Of a stretch of 64,000 nt of DNA, positions 1 to 7,664 are shown in pieces; the first letter of the stretch is position 1, and each line of letters starts with the position of its first letter. Made by a program: the position numbers and the translations under genes. Source of the DNA: Microvirga sp. VF16 (lineage in GTDB: Bacteria; Pseudomonadota; Alphaproteobacteria; Rhizobiales; Beijerinckiaceae); contig NZ_CP069354.1 of the NCBI RefSeq assembly GCF_016864375.1, positions 248,001 to 312,000 on the forward strand, read 5' to 3'. The notes under the pieces are model-generated. The model was given only the letters and a program-made list of their open reading frames with translations, had not been told where the DNA came from and searched no databases.

Positions 1-267
1 CAGGACGCGGGCGGGGCGGTAGGCGATTTCCTTCTCGTCCTTGCCCTTGTTGTCGAGCCAGGCGGCCACGGCCTCGATATCGGTCTTGGTGACCGTGCGG
101 CCGTCCTCGTAGCGCAGAAGGTTCTCGAGCAATACCTTCATGGAGAAGGGCAGCTTCGAGGCGCCTTTCAGGCCGTTCTTCTCGGCCTCCACGAGGGAGT
201 AATAGGTATAGGTCTTGTCGCCGACCTTGAGGGTCTGGCGGGCATTGAAGCTGTTGTTGAGCGTCAC
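1..267 (-). CDS. acnA: Aconitate hydratase A, N-terminal part (cut by window edge)
   Basis: Only the first 89 codons are in the window; the gene runs off the left edge. The translation contains LKVGDKTYTYYSL followed by KLPFSMKVLLENLLR, the characteristic amino-terminus of the monomeric AcnA/IRP-type aconitase that interconverts citrate and isocitrate in the TCA cycle. The start chosen is GTG at 267, with GAGGA a few bases upstream; no ATG is available in frame nearby. It is divergent from the ccm genes, an arrangement known in rhizobia. The iron-sulfur cysteines lie outside the window, so integrity cannot be judged. Confidence 0.9.
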   Translation of the reverse strand, partial: MTLNNSFNARQTLKVGDKTYTYYSLVEAEKNGLKGASKLPFSMKVLLENLLRYEDGRTVTKTDIEAVAAWLDNKGKDEKEIAYRPARVL

Positions 268-384
268 GGCGAATCCTCGCGTGCATTTGGGTTACGAACA
301 TGTGTTCGGCCGAAAGCGCGATAAGCGCGCGCCGCTCCGGGGGCGCCCGGACAGGGAAGGAAGCGCGCGAGGCGGATTGGACGC

Positions 385-416
385 CTTGGCGCGCGGCGCA
401 GCCAGGGGTGCTATAG
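385..416 (+). promoter_or_regulatory. Possible ccmA promoter
   Basis: CTTGGC at 385-390 resembles the alphaproteobacterial -35 box (CTTGAC) and CTATAG at 411-416 resembles the -10 box (CTATAT). The 20-base spacer is longer than the usual 17, so this is a weak call. The interval 268-460 holds nothing else that I can name. Confidence 0.25.
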
Positions 417-487
417 ATCATTTCGAGCCGTCCCGCTACACGGTTTAGAACCATTCTGGGGTGCAATCAGGGCAGGGGTCTTGGGGT

Positions 488-1120
488 TTGCGTCTGAGCG
501 TTAACAATTTGGCCTGCGAGAGGGGGGAGCGCCGTATTTTCAAAGGCGTTTCGTTTACCTTGTCTCCAGGCGAGGCTCTGGTGATCACCGGCCGCAACGG
601 CGCCGGCAAGTCCTCGCTCCTCGAGATCCTCGCGGGCCGGCTGCATCCCGCAGCCGGCGTGATTCTTCTGGAGGAGGCAGGCGAGCGGACCCTGCCCGAA
701 TGCCTGCATTATGTGGGTCATCGCGATGCCCTGAAGGCGGCGCTCACGGCCGAGGAGAATCTGACCTTCGCCCGCGATTTCCTCGGCAACCCGGCCTTGA
801 AGCCGCGCGAGGCTCTGGACGCGGTGGGGCTCGCCCATGCAGCCCGGCTGCCGGTGGCCTATCTCTCGGCCGGGCAACGTCGACGGGTTGCGCTCGCCCG
901 GCTGCTGGTGGCGAAACGGCCGCTCTGGCTTCTCGACGAGCCGACCTCGGCTCTTGACACCGCGTCCCAGGAAACCTTGCGTCTCCTCCTGGAAAGCCAT
1001 CGGGACAATGGCGGCATGATCGCGGCCACGACCCATTCGCCGCTGTTTCTGAACGATGCCAAGGAGATCAGGATCGAGCGGACCCCATCTCCCTCGGCAT
1101 TCGCGGGAGAAGGCACATGA
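488..1120 (+). CDS. ccmA: Cytochrome c maturation ABC transporter ATP-binding protein CcmA
   Basis: ATPase subunit (about 210 aa) of the CcmAB complex, which drives release of holo-CcmE during haem delivery to periplasmic apocytochromes c. Walker A is GRNGAGKSS near residue 36, the ABC signature is YLSAGQRRR, and Walker B is LWLLDEP followed by a switch histidine (TTHS). The proposed start is TTG at 488 with AGGGG nine bases upstream, giving MRLSVNNL, the usual family beginning; a GTG at 461 would add nine residues but has no Shine-Dalgarno sequence. Its stop overlaps the ccmB start (ATGA), implying translational coupling. Confidence 0.93.
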   Translation: MRLSVNNLACERGERRIFKGVSFTLSPGEALVITGRNGAGKSSLLEILAGRLHPAAGVILLEEAGERTLPECLHYVGHRDALKAALTAEENLTFARDFLGNPALKPREALDAVGLAHAARLPVAYLSAGQRRRVALARLLVAKRPLWLLDEPTSALDTASQETLRLLLESHRDNGGMIAATTHSPLFLNDAKEIRIERTPSPSAFAGEGT

Positions 1121-1785
1121 TTCGCTCCTTCCGCGCTCTCCTGGTCCGCGACCTGAAACTCGCCGCGCGTGTCGGCGGCTCCGGCGTCATGGGCCTCATC
1201 TTCTTCCTGATGATCGTGACGCTGATTCCCTTCGCGCTCGGGCCCGATCTCAACCTGCTCTCGCGTATCGGCCCGGCGATCCTCTGGATCGCGGCCCTGC
1301 TCGCGACGCTCATCGGTCTCGACCGGCTGTTCCAGGCCGACCAGGAGGATGGGTCGCTCGATCTCCTAAGACTCTCGCACGCGCCTTTGGAAATCGTCGT
1401 GCTCGCGAAGGTATTCGCCTACTGGCTCGTCACGGGCCTGCCGCTCGCCATCGCGGCTCCGTTTCTCGGCCTCCTCGTTGCTCTGACACCCGAGGGCATG
1501 CTTGCCATGGTGGCGACGCTGCTGGTCGGCACGCCCGCGCTCACCTTCATCGGCGCGGTGGGGGCGGCGTTGACGTCGTCGTTGCGACGCGGCGGGCTGA
1601 TCCTGGCGATCCTGGTCCTGCCCTTCATGATCCCGACCCTGATCTTCGGGGTTTCCGCCGCCAATGCAGCTCTGGGCGGGACGATTCCGTTCGCGACACC
1701 CTTCCTGATCCTGATCGCCCTGTCGCTGATCGCGGCGGTGGTCGGTACGGTCGGCGCGGCCGCGGCCCTGAGGTCGGGGGAGTAG
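1117..1785 (+). CDS. ccmB: Haem exporter protein CcmB
   Basis: Membrane subunit (222 aa) partnering CcmA. The translation is almost entirely hydrophobic, with about six predicted transmembrane helices, and starts MIRSFRALLVRDLKLAARVGGSG, typical of the family, including the LLxRDL element. Length matches usual CcmB proteins. The gene overlaps ccmA by four bases. Unusually, ccmC does not follow: 3.8 kb of unrelated genes lie between ccmB and ccmC, so ccmC-D-G probably need their own promoter. Confidence 0.93.
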   Translation: MIRSFRALLVRDLKLAARVGGSGVMGLIFFLMIVTLIPFALGPDLNLLSRIGPAILWIAALLATLIGLDRLFQADQEDGSLDLLRLSHAPLEIVVLAKVFAYWLVTGLPLAIAAPFLGLLVALTPEGMLAMVATLLVGTPALTFIGAVGAALTSSLRRGGLILAILVLPFMIPTLIFGVSAANAALGGTIPFATPFLILIALSLIAAVVGTVGAAAALRSGE

Positions 1786-1829
1786 GGGCTCTTCCATCGA
1801 ATCGCACCAGCCTTGCCCGAGGCCACATA

Positions 1830-1845
1830 TCTGACTAAAGTCAGA
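1830..1845 (+). promoter_or_regulatory. Candidate MarR operator
   Basis: TCTGACTAAAGTCAGA is an inverted repeat with 7-bp arms and an AA centre. It ends two bases before the ATG of the MarR-GNAT gene, so a bound protein would block its ribosome binding site or promoter. MarR dimers typically bind palindromes of about this size, which suggests autoregulation; that is inference. Confidence 0.5.
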
Positions 1846-1847
1846 GA

Positions 1848-2744
1848 ATGGATCCGCGCCAGATCGAGCAGGTTCGCCGCTTCAACCGCATCGTCACGCA
1901 ACATGTAGGCGCGCTGGAAGACAGCTATCTCCAGCGGGGTCGCCCGCTTGGACAGGCACGGCTTCTCCACGAGATCGGTCCGGATGGGATCGAGGTGCGG
2001 ATCCTGCGCGACAGGCTCAAGCTCGATTCGGGCTATGTCAGCCGTCTGCTTCGCTCGCTCGAAAACCAGGGCCTTGTGAAGACTCAGCATCGGATGGGCG
2101 ATGGCCGGGTCCGCCATGTTGTCCTGACGTCAAAAGGGTGCGCCGAGCGAGTAACCTACGATGCACTGTCCGATGAACTCGCTGCGTCCTTTCTGATGCC
2201 CCTTGATCCGGCGCAGCGCGAGCGCCTCATCAACGCCATGGCAGACGTCGTGCGCCTATTGCGGATCGGCGAGGTGGAGTTGCGCCTTGAGGCGCCCGAC
2301 AGCGCGGCCGCGCGCTCGTGCCTGGAGCAGTATTTCAGGGAGCTTGCCGAGCGGTTCGACGTCGGCTTCGACCCTGCCAAAAGCAATTCGGCGAGCGCCG
2401 AGGAAATGACGCCCCCGGCGGGATTTTTCATCGTCGCCTGGCTCGACGGCCAGCCCGTTGGCTGTGGAGCGCTCAAAGTCGCAGACGGCATTACGGGCGA
2501 GATCAAGCGGATGTGGACGTCGCCTTCCGCCCGCGGCCTCGGGATCGCGCGAAGGGTGCTGCGGTCGCTTGAGGAAAAGGCACGCGAGGTCGGTCTCGCG
2601 AGGCTGTATCTGGAAACCAACCGCGCTCTGACGGAGGCTCAGGTGTTGTATCGTCGGGAGGGCTACGAGGAGGTCGCGCCCTTCAACAGCGAGCCCTATG
2701 CGCATCACTGGTTCGAGAAGTGGCTGTCATCGAAATCTCTATGA
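1848..2744 (+). CDS. MarR-family regulator fused to a GNAT acetyltransferase
   Basis: 298-aa two-domain protein. Residues 1 to about 145 form a MarR winged helix: LLHEIGPDGIEVRILRDRL, LDSGYVSRLLRSLENQGLV as recognition helix, and the wing RMGDGRVRHVVLT. Residues about 150-298 are a GNAT fold, with MWTSPSARGLGIARRVL as the acetyl-CoA loop and LYLETNRALTEAQVLYRREGY as the later conserved part. Such fusions are a known architecture in actinobacteria and proteobacteria; the acetylated substrate is unknown. A dyad directly before the start suggests autoregulation. The 3' end overlaps the convergent ArsR gene by six bases. It sits in the block that separates ccmB from ccmC. Confidence 0.88.
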   Translation: MDPRQIEQVRRFNRIVTQHVGALEDSYLQRGRPLGQARLLHEIGPDGIEVRILRDRLKLDSGYVSRLLRSLENQGLVKTQHRMGDGRVRHVVLTSKGCAERVTYDALSDELAASFLMPLDPAQRERLINAMADVVRLLRIGEVELRLEAPDSAAARSCLEQYFRELAERFDVGFDPAKSNSASAEEMTPPAGFFIVAWLDGQPVGCGALKVADGITGEIKRMWTSPSARGLGIARRVLRSLEEKAREVGLARLYLETNRALTEAQVLYRREGYEEVAPFNSEPYAHHWFEKWLSSKSL

Positions 2745-3416
2745 CCGACCGAAGGCCGTCTCGAATTCCTCCACGCCCTCGCAGGTGAAAGTCAGCACGC
2801 GGCCGGCATCGCGTCGGACCCATTGTTTCTCGATCAACCGGTTGAGAATCGCGGCGCCGAGTGCGCCGCCGAGATGGCTGTGACGCTCGCTCCAGTCGAG
2901 ACAGGCGCGGCAGACCGGGCGGCGGCCCTTTTCCAGCTTCGCGAGATCGATGCCGAAATCGGCGAAGAAGGTGCGCCCCTTCGTCGTGAGGGCGAGGTCC
3001 TGCCCGCCCTCGATGAGGCCCTGCCGCTGTGCGCCTTTCAGCATCGCAACGCCGCGTTCGCCGGCGAGATGGTCGTAGCAGACGCGGGCGGATCGGAGTG
3101 CCGCATCCTTCGGGCCGGTTCGGACACGGGTGGCACCGGTGCGCTGAGCAAGGCCCATCAGGGCCTCCAGCACCTGTGCCACATCCGGTCCCGAGAGCCG
3201 GAAATAGCGGTGGCGCCCCTGTTTTTCGGCGGTGAGCAGATTGGCGGCATCGAGCTTGGCGAGATGCCCGCTGGCGGTCTGGAGCGTGACGCCTGCAGCC
3301 TGCGCAAGCTCGCTTACAGTCAGCGCCCGCCCATCCATGAGGGCGGTGAGGATATTGGCGCGGGCCGGATCGCCGAGGAGCGCGGCCACGGACGCGATGA
3401 TGGGACCTTCTTTCAT
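2739..3416 (-). CDS. ArsR-type transcriptional regulator
   Basis: 225 aa. The first 90 residues are an ArsR winged helix: LLGDPARANILTALMDG, LTVSELAQAAGVTLQTASGH as the helix-turn-helix, and QGRHRYFRLSG as the wing. The remaining 130 residues carry several cysteines, including VCRACLDWSERHSHLGG, and resemble the C-terminal extension of ArsR relatives that sense ligands other than arsenic; no classic metal site (ELCVCD) is seen. It is divergent from the NIPSNAP/monooxygenase pair, with a 32-bp dyad between them, so it probably represses both itself and that pair. The inducer is unknown. Confidence 0.85.
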   Translation of the reverse strand: MKEGPIIASVAALLGDPARANILTALMDGRALTVSELAQAAGVTLQTASGHLAKLDAANLLTAEKQGRHRYFRLSGPDVAQVLEALMGLAQRTGATRVRTGPKDAALRSARVCYDHLAGERGVAMLKGAQRQGLIEGGQDLALTTKGRTFFADFGIDLAKLEKGRRPVCRACLDWSERHSHLGGALGAAILNRLIEKQWVRRDAGRVLTFTCEGVEEFETAFGRS

Positions 3417-3426
3417 ACTTCGATCA

Positions 3427-3458
3427 TAACCGAACCATCGACGTCGGACAATCGGTTA
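3427..3458. promoter_or_regulatory. Candidate ArsR operator in divergent promoter
   Basis: Outer arms TAACCGA (3427-3433) and TCGGTTA (3452-3458) are perfect inverted copies, and the self-complementary CGACGTCG (3439-3446) lies exactly on the same centre, 3442.5. The site is 11 bases from the ArsR start codon and 37 bases from the NIPSNAP start, where a repressor of both would be expected to bind. Confidence 0.5.
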
Positions 3459-3494
3459 GAAACGAGCGTGGTTCAGCCAAAAGGATGTTTTGAG

Positions 3495-3824
3495 ATGATC
3501 ACCTGCTTCATCCGCTACGAGATCGACCCGTTCAAGGTGGAGGCTTTCAACGAATATGCCCGCAACTGGGGCCAGGCCATTCCCCGCTGCGGCGCGGATC
3601 TCATCGGCTATTACGCGCCGCATGAGGGCTCGGCCACGACGGCCTACGGCCTCTACAACATCAGGAGCCTGGACGAATACGAGGCCTATCGCGAGCGCCT
3701 GCGCAACGATTCCGGTGGGCGCGCCAATTACGAATTCGCTAAAAGGGAACAGTTCATCCGCCGGGAAGACCGGGTCTTTCTCCGGCTCGCCTCGGCCCCC
3801 CATGCGGAGCTTATCAAACCATGA
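3495..3824 (+). CDS. NIPSNAP-family protein
   Basis: 109 aa, beginning MITCFIRYEIDPFKVEAF, a typical NIPSNAP start (ferredoxin-like alpha-beta barrel of the dimeric barrel superfamily). GLYNIRSLDEYEAYRERL and a C-terminal VFLRLA strand complete the fold. Function in bacteria is not established. ATG at 3495 is the only sensible start; the longer open frame upstream merely shadows the ArsR gene. It overlaps the next gene by four bases (ATGA), so the two are surely co-translated, and it is divergent from ArsR. Confidence 0.8.
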   Translation: MITCFIRYEIDPFKVEAFNEYARNWGQAIPRCGADLIGYYAPHEGSATTAYGLYNIRSLDEYEAYRERLRNDSGGRANYEFAKREQFIRREDRVFLRLASAPHAELIKP

Positions 3825-4186
3825 TTGCGGTGATCTTCGAAGTCTGGCCGGCCGGGGACGACGGACGGCACCATTATCTCGATCTCGCCGCCGCCCTGCG
3901 CGCCGATCTGATGGAGATGGACGGCTTCATCTCCGTCGAGCGCTTTCAGAGCCTGACTGAGTCCGGAAAACTGCTGTCGCTGTCGTTCTGGCGCGACGAG
4001 GAGGCGGTGCGGGCCTGGCGAAACCTGCCGTCCCATCGTGCCACGCAAGGGGAGGGCCGCGCCGGTGTTTTCAGCAATTACCGCCTGCGGGTCGCGAGCG
4101 TGATTCGCGATTATGGCCTGAACGAGCGCGAGGAGGTGCCTGCGGACAGCCGCGCGGCGCACGACGGCATCACGGCCGCAGGCTGA
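3821..4186 (+). CDS. Antibiotic biosynthesis monooxygenase (ABM) domain protein
   Basis: 121 aa. MIAVIFEVWPAGDDGRHHYLDLAAAL and MDGFISVERFQSLTESGKLLSLSFW are the two hallmark segments of small ABM-domain proteins, where a strand-helix-strand unit builds a dimeric barrel. Members range from cofactor-free oxygenases to haem-degrading enzymes; nothing here decides the substrate. It is translationally coupled to the NIPSNAP gene, another dimeric-barrel protein, so the two may form one assembly (inference). The 3' end overlaps the convergent M23 peptidase gene by 17 bases. Confidence 0.8.
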   Translation: MIAVIFEVWPAGDDGRHHYLDLAAALRADLMEMDGFISVERFQSLTESGKLLSLSFWRDEEAVRAWRNLPSHRATQGEGRAGVFSNYRLRVASVIRDYGLNEREEVPADSRAAHDGITAAG

Positions 4187-5156
4187 TTCCGAAAGCCTGC
4201 TCGATGGCGGCTTTTCCGTCGCGCTCAACCCGATAGATCGCCCGATAAAGGCCGGGGCGGAAGCCGCCCTGCGGTTGTTTCACGCCGGCAAAAGCCATCC
4301 ATTGCGCCTTGTCGCGGTCAAGCGGCGGGGCCTTGTTCTGGGCGAGCGGCTTGCCGTCGGGATCGAACAGGGTGAGCGTCTGCACGTCGCCGCCTTTGAG
4401 CCCGATGGCGCGGATATAGGCCACGAGGGCGGGGGACTTGGTCGTGGGCTTGTCCTGCTCGACGGCTCCCGATTCGATGGCCTCCATCGTCACGGGACCG
4501 GGGGCGAAACCTTTGTTGAGGACAGAGCCGCCCTGATAGGCGAGCGCCCGCTGGAGCGAGGCTTCCCAGAGAGATTTGCCGCCGCCGCAGGATTTTTCCG
4601 GCGCGCCATAGGCGAAGGGATCGACCGGCGTGCCGTCCTTGATCACTGTGAAATGCAGATGCGGAAACTCGGTCAGCCCGGACAAACCGATCTGCCCGAT
4701 CTTCTCGCCCGCTTTCACCTCGCGGCCGGAGCGCACCGTGAGGCTGCCCTTCGCCATGTGGCAATAGGCGGTACGCCAGCCATTGCCGTGATCGATCACC
4801 ACGGCATTGCCGCAGCCGATCTGGCTGATCCGCTCGCGATCCTCCGCCTTCACGAATGTGTCGGGAACGCCCTCGCGGGTGCTGGCGACCTTTCCATCTG
4901 CTGCGGCAACCACGTCGATCCCGGTCTTCTGTGCCAGCATGTTCGGCAGGCGGATGTCGGTGCCATCATGCCCGTCTTCCCCAACGGCGCCGCATTGATA
5001 ATCGCGCATGGCAGGCGAGGGGTCGTGATCGACGTATTTCTGGATGAAGCAGGTGCGGCCGATCTCGCAGACGACCGGCAGGCGCAAGGTGATGTCCTGC
5101 GCTGCTGCGGGAAGAGCGAGGGTGAGGCCGATGAGGCTCAAGAGTCCAAGGCGCAT
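4170..5156 (-). CDS. M23-family metallopeptidase, secreted
   Basis: 328 aa. The start at 5156 gives a clean signal peptide (MRLGLLSLIGLTLALPAAA then QD); a longer frame would bury it. The LytM-type peptidase core is recognisable by GHDGTDIRL, the glycine-rich VVIDHGNGWRTAYCHM segment and HLHF, which supply the zinc-binding histidines and aspartate of M23 enzymes that cut peptidoglycan cross-bridges. Four or more cysteines in the mature part could form disulfides. The C-terminal 130 residues are not recognised. It lies opposite to the ccm genes, just upstream of ccmC. Confidence 0.85.
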   Translation of the reverse strand: MRLGLLSLIGLTLALPAAAQDITLRLPVVCEIGRTCFIQKYVDHDPSPAMRDYQCGAVGEDGHDGTDIRLPNMLAQKTGIDVVAAADGKVASTREGVPDTFVKAEDRERISQIGCGNAVVIDHGNGWRTAYCHMAKGSLTVRSGREVKAGEKIGQIGLSGLTEFPHLHFTVIKDGTPVDPFAYGAPEKSCGGGKSLWEASLQRALAYQGGSVLNKGFAPGPVTMEAIESGAVEQDKPTTKSPALVAYIRAIGLKGGDVQTLTLFDPDGKPLAQNKAPPLDRDKAQWMAFAGVKQPQGGFRPGLYRAIYRVERDGKAAIEQAFGISLRP

Positions 5157-5232
5157 GATCGCTCCGCAACAATGATGCGGAATTATAGGCCGTTTCGCGT
5201 GGCGGATGAAGGGCACGAAATTGGGCTTCGCT

Positions 5233-5367
5233 GTCATTCCCGGTCGGAGCGCAGCGGAGGGGAAGGGAATCCATGGGCTTCGAGCACATGAGTGGATCCC
5301 CTTCCCGGCCTGCGGCCGCCCGGGATGACACCCATTCCGTCATGGCCGGGCTCGTCCCGGCCATCCC
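5233..5367. repeat. Palindromic intergenic repeats (REP-like, composite)
   Basis: A composite of two dispersed units. From 5233 a GTCATTCCCGG...CCCGGGATGAC pair encloses a GGATCCCCTTCCC-type stem, and from 5338 GTCATGGCCGGGCTCGTCCC folds on GGCCATC. The same units recur near 9.6, 12.6, 18.5, 25.8, 33.0, 44.5, 45.6 and 58.2 kb. This explains most of the 389-base gap 5157-5545; the rest (5368-5545) should contain the ccmC promoter, but I see no convincing boxes. Confidence 0.8.
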
Positions 5368-5590
5368 GATCAGGAAAGCAGCGAGCTTCCATAAAGCGGG
5401 ATCACCGACACAAGGTCGGTGATGACGAGGGTGAGGACCAGGGAGACGTTAAAGCCAAGGTCCTACGCACATTTCCGGAATGCCCGAACGGCTCCAAAGT
5501 TCTTAAAAGCCCGCAAATGGCGAAATCGTTATTCGGCTTGCGGCGATGTCTCCGTTGCAGGCACTCTTTAAGACCGCTACATCGAGCCCC

Positions 5591-6331
5591 ATGATCCGAG
5601 AGCTTGCCAATCCGACCCGCTTCATGAGCCTCAGCGGCACTTTTCTGCCGTGGCTGGGCGGTCTGGCGGCACTGCTGATGGCCGTCGGGCTTTACATGGT
5701 CTGGTTTACGGCGCCGGCCGATTACCAGCAGGGCGAGACGGTCAAGATCATGTACCTCCATGTCCCAGCGGCCTGGCTGTCCCTGTTCTTCTACATGATC
5801 ATGGCTTCGTCGGCGCTAGGCACCCTGGTCTGGCGCCATCCGCTCGCGGACGTATCGCAAAAGGCGGCCGCGCCCATTGGGGCCACCTTCACGCTGATCT
5901 GCCTCGTCACCGGCTCGCTCTGGGGCAAGCCCATGTGGGGCACCTATTGGCAATGGGATGCGCGCCTCACCTCCATGCTGGTGATGCTGCTGATCTATCT
6001 CGGCATTCTCGCCCTCTGGCGCGCCATCGAGGAGCCGAATCGAGCCGCGCGTGCCGTCTCGATTCTCACCCTCGTCGGCGCCGTGAATGTGCCGATCGTG
6101 AAGTTCTCAGTCGATTGGTGGAACACCCTGCACCAGCCGGCCGCCGTGTTCCGCCTCGATGGGCCGACGATCCATTCCTCCATGCTCATCCCGCTCCTGA
6201 TCATGGCGGTGGCCTTCACCCTGACTGGCCTCGCACTGCATCTGTCGGGCATGCGCACCGAGATCCTGCGCCGCCGGGTGCGCACGCTCACCATCCTCGA
6301 GGCGGAGCGCCTCGACGCACAGGCGGCCTGA
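5591..6331 (+). CDS. ccmC: Haem ABC transporter permease CcmC
   Basis: About 246 aa and six transmembrane helices. CcmC loads haem on CcmE in the periplasm. The tryptophan-rich haem-handling loop WGTYWQWDARLT and the two flanking conserved histidines (YLHVPAAW and TLHQPAAVF) are all present. ATG at 5591 gives MIRELANPTRF; an ATG at 5546 would add 15 residues, and neither has a strong Shine-Dalgarno sequence. It heads a second ccm group (C-D-G) separated from ccmAB. Confidence 0.93.
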   Translation: MIRELANPTRFMSLSGTFLPWLGGLAALLMAVGLYMVWFTAPADYQQGETVKIMYLHVPAAWLSLFFYMIMASSALGTLVWRHPLADVSQKAAAPIGATFTLICLVTGSLWGKPMWGTYWQWDARLTSMLVMLLIYLGILALWRAIEEPNRAARAVSILTLVGAVNVPIVKFSVDWWNTLHQPAAVFRLDGPTIHSSMLIPLLIMAVAFTLTGLALHLSGMRTEILRRRVRTLTILEAERLDAQAA

Positions 6332-6334
6332 TCC

Positions 6335-6490
6335 ATGTCGCACACGTTCTTCATCGCGTTTTCCTACATCCTGACCGCGCTGGTCGTGATCGGATTGATC
6401 CTGCGCGCCGTGATCGATCATCGCATTCAGGTCCGTGCGCTGGCCGATCTCGAAGCGCGCGGCATCGGCCGGAGGTCCCGCCGTGGCTGA
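6335..6490 (+). CDS. ccmD: Haem exporter protein CcmD
   Basis: A 51-aa protein starting MSHTFFIAFSYILTALVVIG: one transmembrane helix followed by a basic cytoplasmic tail with DHRIQVRALADLEARG, the usual CcmD pattern. CcmD is needed to release holo-CcmE from the CcmABC complex. It begins three bases after ccmC and its last eight bases overlap the GTG start of ccmG, so the three genes are translationally coupled. Confidence 0.88.
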   Translation: MSHTFFIAFSYILTALVVIGLILRAVIDHRIQVRALADLEARGIGRRSRRG

Positions 6491-7061
6491 AGTTGTTGAG
6501 CGCCCCCGCACCCGCCTCATCTTCCTGCTGCCGGCCCTCGTCTTCATCGCCCTGGTGGTGCTCTTCGGCGTACAGCTGATTTCAGGCCGAAACCCGGCCG
6601 AGGTGCCTTCGGTCCTCATCAACAAGCCTGTCCCGGCTTTCAATCTCGCGCCGCTCGAGGGTCTTCTGGCTAACGGCCAACCGGTGCCCGGCTTCTCCAA
6701 CGAGGACCTTAAGGGCCGTGTGACGGTGGTGAATGTCTGGGCCTCCTGGTGCGCCCCCTGCCGTCAGGAGCATCCGCTGCTGGTCGATCTCGCCAGGGAT
6801 CCGTCGATCCGCGTCGTCGGCATCAACCAGAAGGACAACCCGGATAACGCCCGCCGCTTCCTCGGCACGCTTGGCAATCCTTATGCCGCCGTCGGCGTCG
6901 ATCCCAACGGCCGCGCCTCCATCGACTGGGGCGTCTACGGCGTGCCCGAAACCTTCATCGTCGGCCCCGACGGCACCATCCGCCACAAGCATATCGGCCC
7001 GCTGACGCCGGAGAATTTTTCCGGGTTCAAGGAAAAGTTGCGGACAGTCGCAAAAATGTAA
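6483..7061 (+). CDS. ccmG: Thiol:disulfide interchange protein CcmG/DsbE
   Basis: 192 aa. An N-terminal membrane anchor (LIFLLPALVFIALVVLFGVQ) is followed by a periplasmic thioredoxin fold with the redox motif WCAPC (VNVWASWCAPCRQEHP) and the conserved cis-proline segment YGVPETFIV. It reduces the CXXCH cysteines of apocytochrome c before haem attachment. The start is GTG at 6483, overlapping the end of ccmD. No ccmE, F or H is in the window. No clear terminator follows. Confidence 0.93.
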   Translation: MAEVVERPRTRLIFLLPALVFIALVVLFGVQLISGRNPAEVPSVLINKPVPAFNLAPLEGLLANGQPVPGFSNEDLKGRVTVVNVWASWCAPCRQEHPLLVDLARDPSIRVVGINQKDNPDNARRFLGTLGNPYAAVGVDPNGRASIDWGVYGVPETFIVGPDGTIRHKHIGPLTPENFSGFKEKLRTVAKM

Positions 7062-7166
7062 TAAAGTTTCTCATCCTGACGAGATTGGGAGGAGAACCTG
7101 GATAAGCCGATAGGACCTCAAGCTATAGGGCAACCTGAGAAGCGCTACTCGTTCTCCAAACCCAAA

Positions 7167-7664
7167 GTGTTGGGATTTTCCGCGCTCTTTATTGCGCTAG
7201 CTTTGCTCCTTTTGTGGATTGCATATGACCTATCCGATCCGGATTGGCGTCCCAGAGGCAACCGAATGCGCAATAGTTTGGTCGGCGATATCCTGCTTAC
7301 GTTGCCGTGGTGGGTACGTGGGGCGCTATTTGGGGCGCTATCTATCGTTGTTGCCTTGTCGTCGAGCTGCCTACTATTTCATGCTTTTGATAGGAGACCA
7401 GATTTTATCGTCGGACCAGAAGGTATCAGGCGGAACTTTATTTTCCGGGTTGGAACGTTATCGTGGGCCGAGATTCAATCGGTTAATGTGCAAGAGAACA
7501 CGATTAAAGTAATCGGACCGCCGAACTTGAAGATGTATGGACAGAATGCTGTGATCGAATTTGATCGAGGGCTCTTTGCTGCTGCGGCGAGGGTCGAGGT
7601 ATTGAACCTCATTCGTCATTACCGCCCTGATCTCCCTATCAACGAGCGGACTAGCCAACTTTAA
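7167..7664 (+). CDS. Hypothetical membrane protein, two N-terminal helices
   Basis: 165 aa from GTG at 7167. Two hydrophobic segments ([19 protein letters not shown] and [19 protein letters not shown]) are followed by an approximately 80-residue soluble part with [30 protein letters not shown], a pattern seen in PH-like domains of small bacterial membrane proteins. Base composition is visibly lower in GC than neighbours, suggesting later acquisition. A strong GGGAGGAG at 7087-7094 lies five bases before an in-frame CTG at 7098, which would add 23 plausible residues. Function unknown. The 3' end overlaps yaiI by 14 bases (convergent). Confidence 0.6.
   Translation: MLGFSALFIALALLLLWIAYDLSDPDWRPRGNRMRNSLVGDILLTLPWWVRGALFGALSIVVALSSSCLLFHAFDRRPDFIVGPEGIRRNFIFRVGTLSWAEIQSVNVQENTIKVIGPPNLKMYGQNAVIEFDRGLFAAAARVEVLNLIRHYRPDLPINERTSQL

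Noticed and set aside
2823..3494. A long rightward ORF joined to the NIPSNAP gene
   Set aside because: It is the antisense shadow of the ArsR gene; NIPSNAP similarity begins exactly at ATG 3495.
4275..5291. A 338-codon rightward ORF opposite the M23 peptidase
   Set aside because: Typical high-GC antisense shadow: low-complexity, no domain, and the opposite strand encodes a clear signal peptide and M23 motifs.
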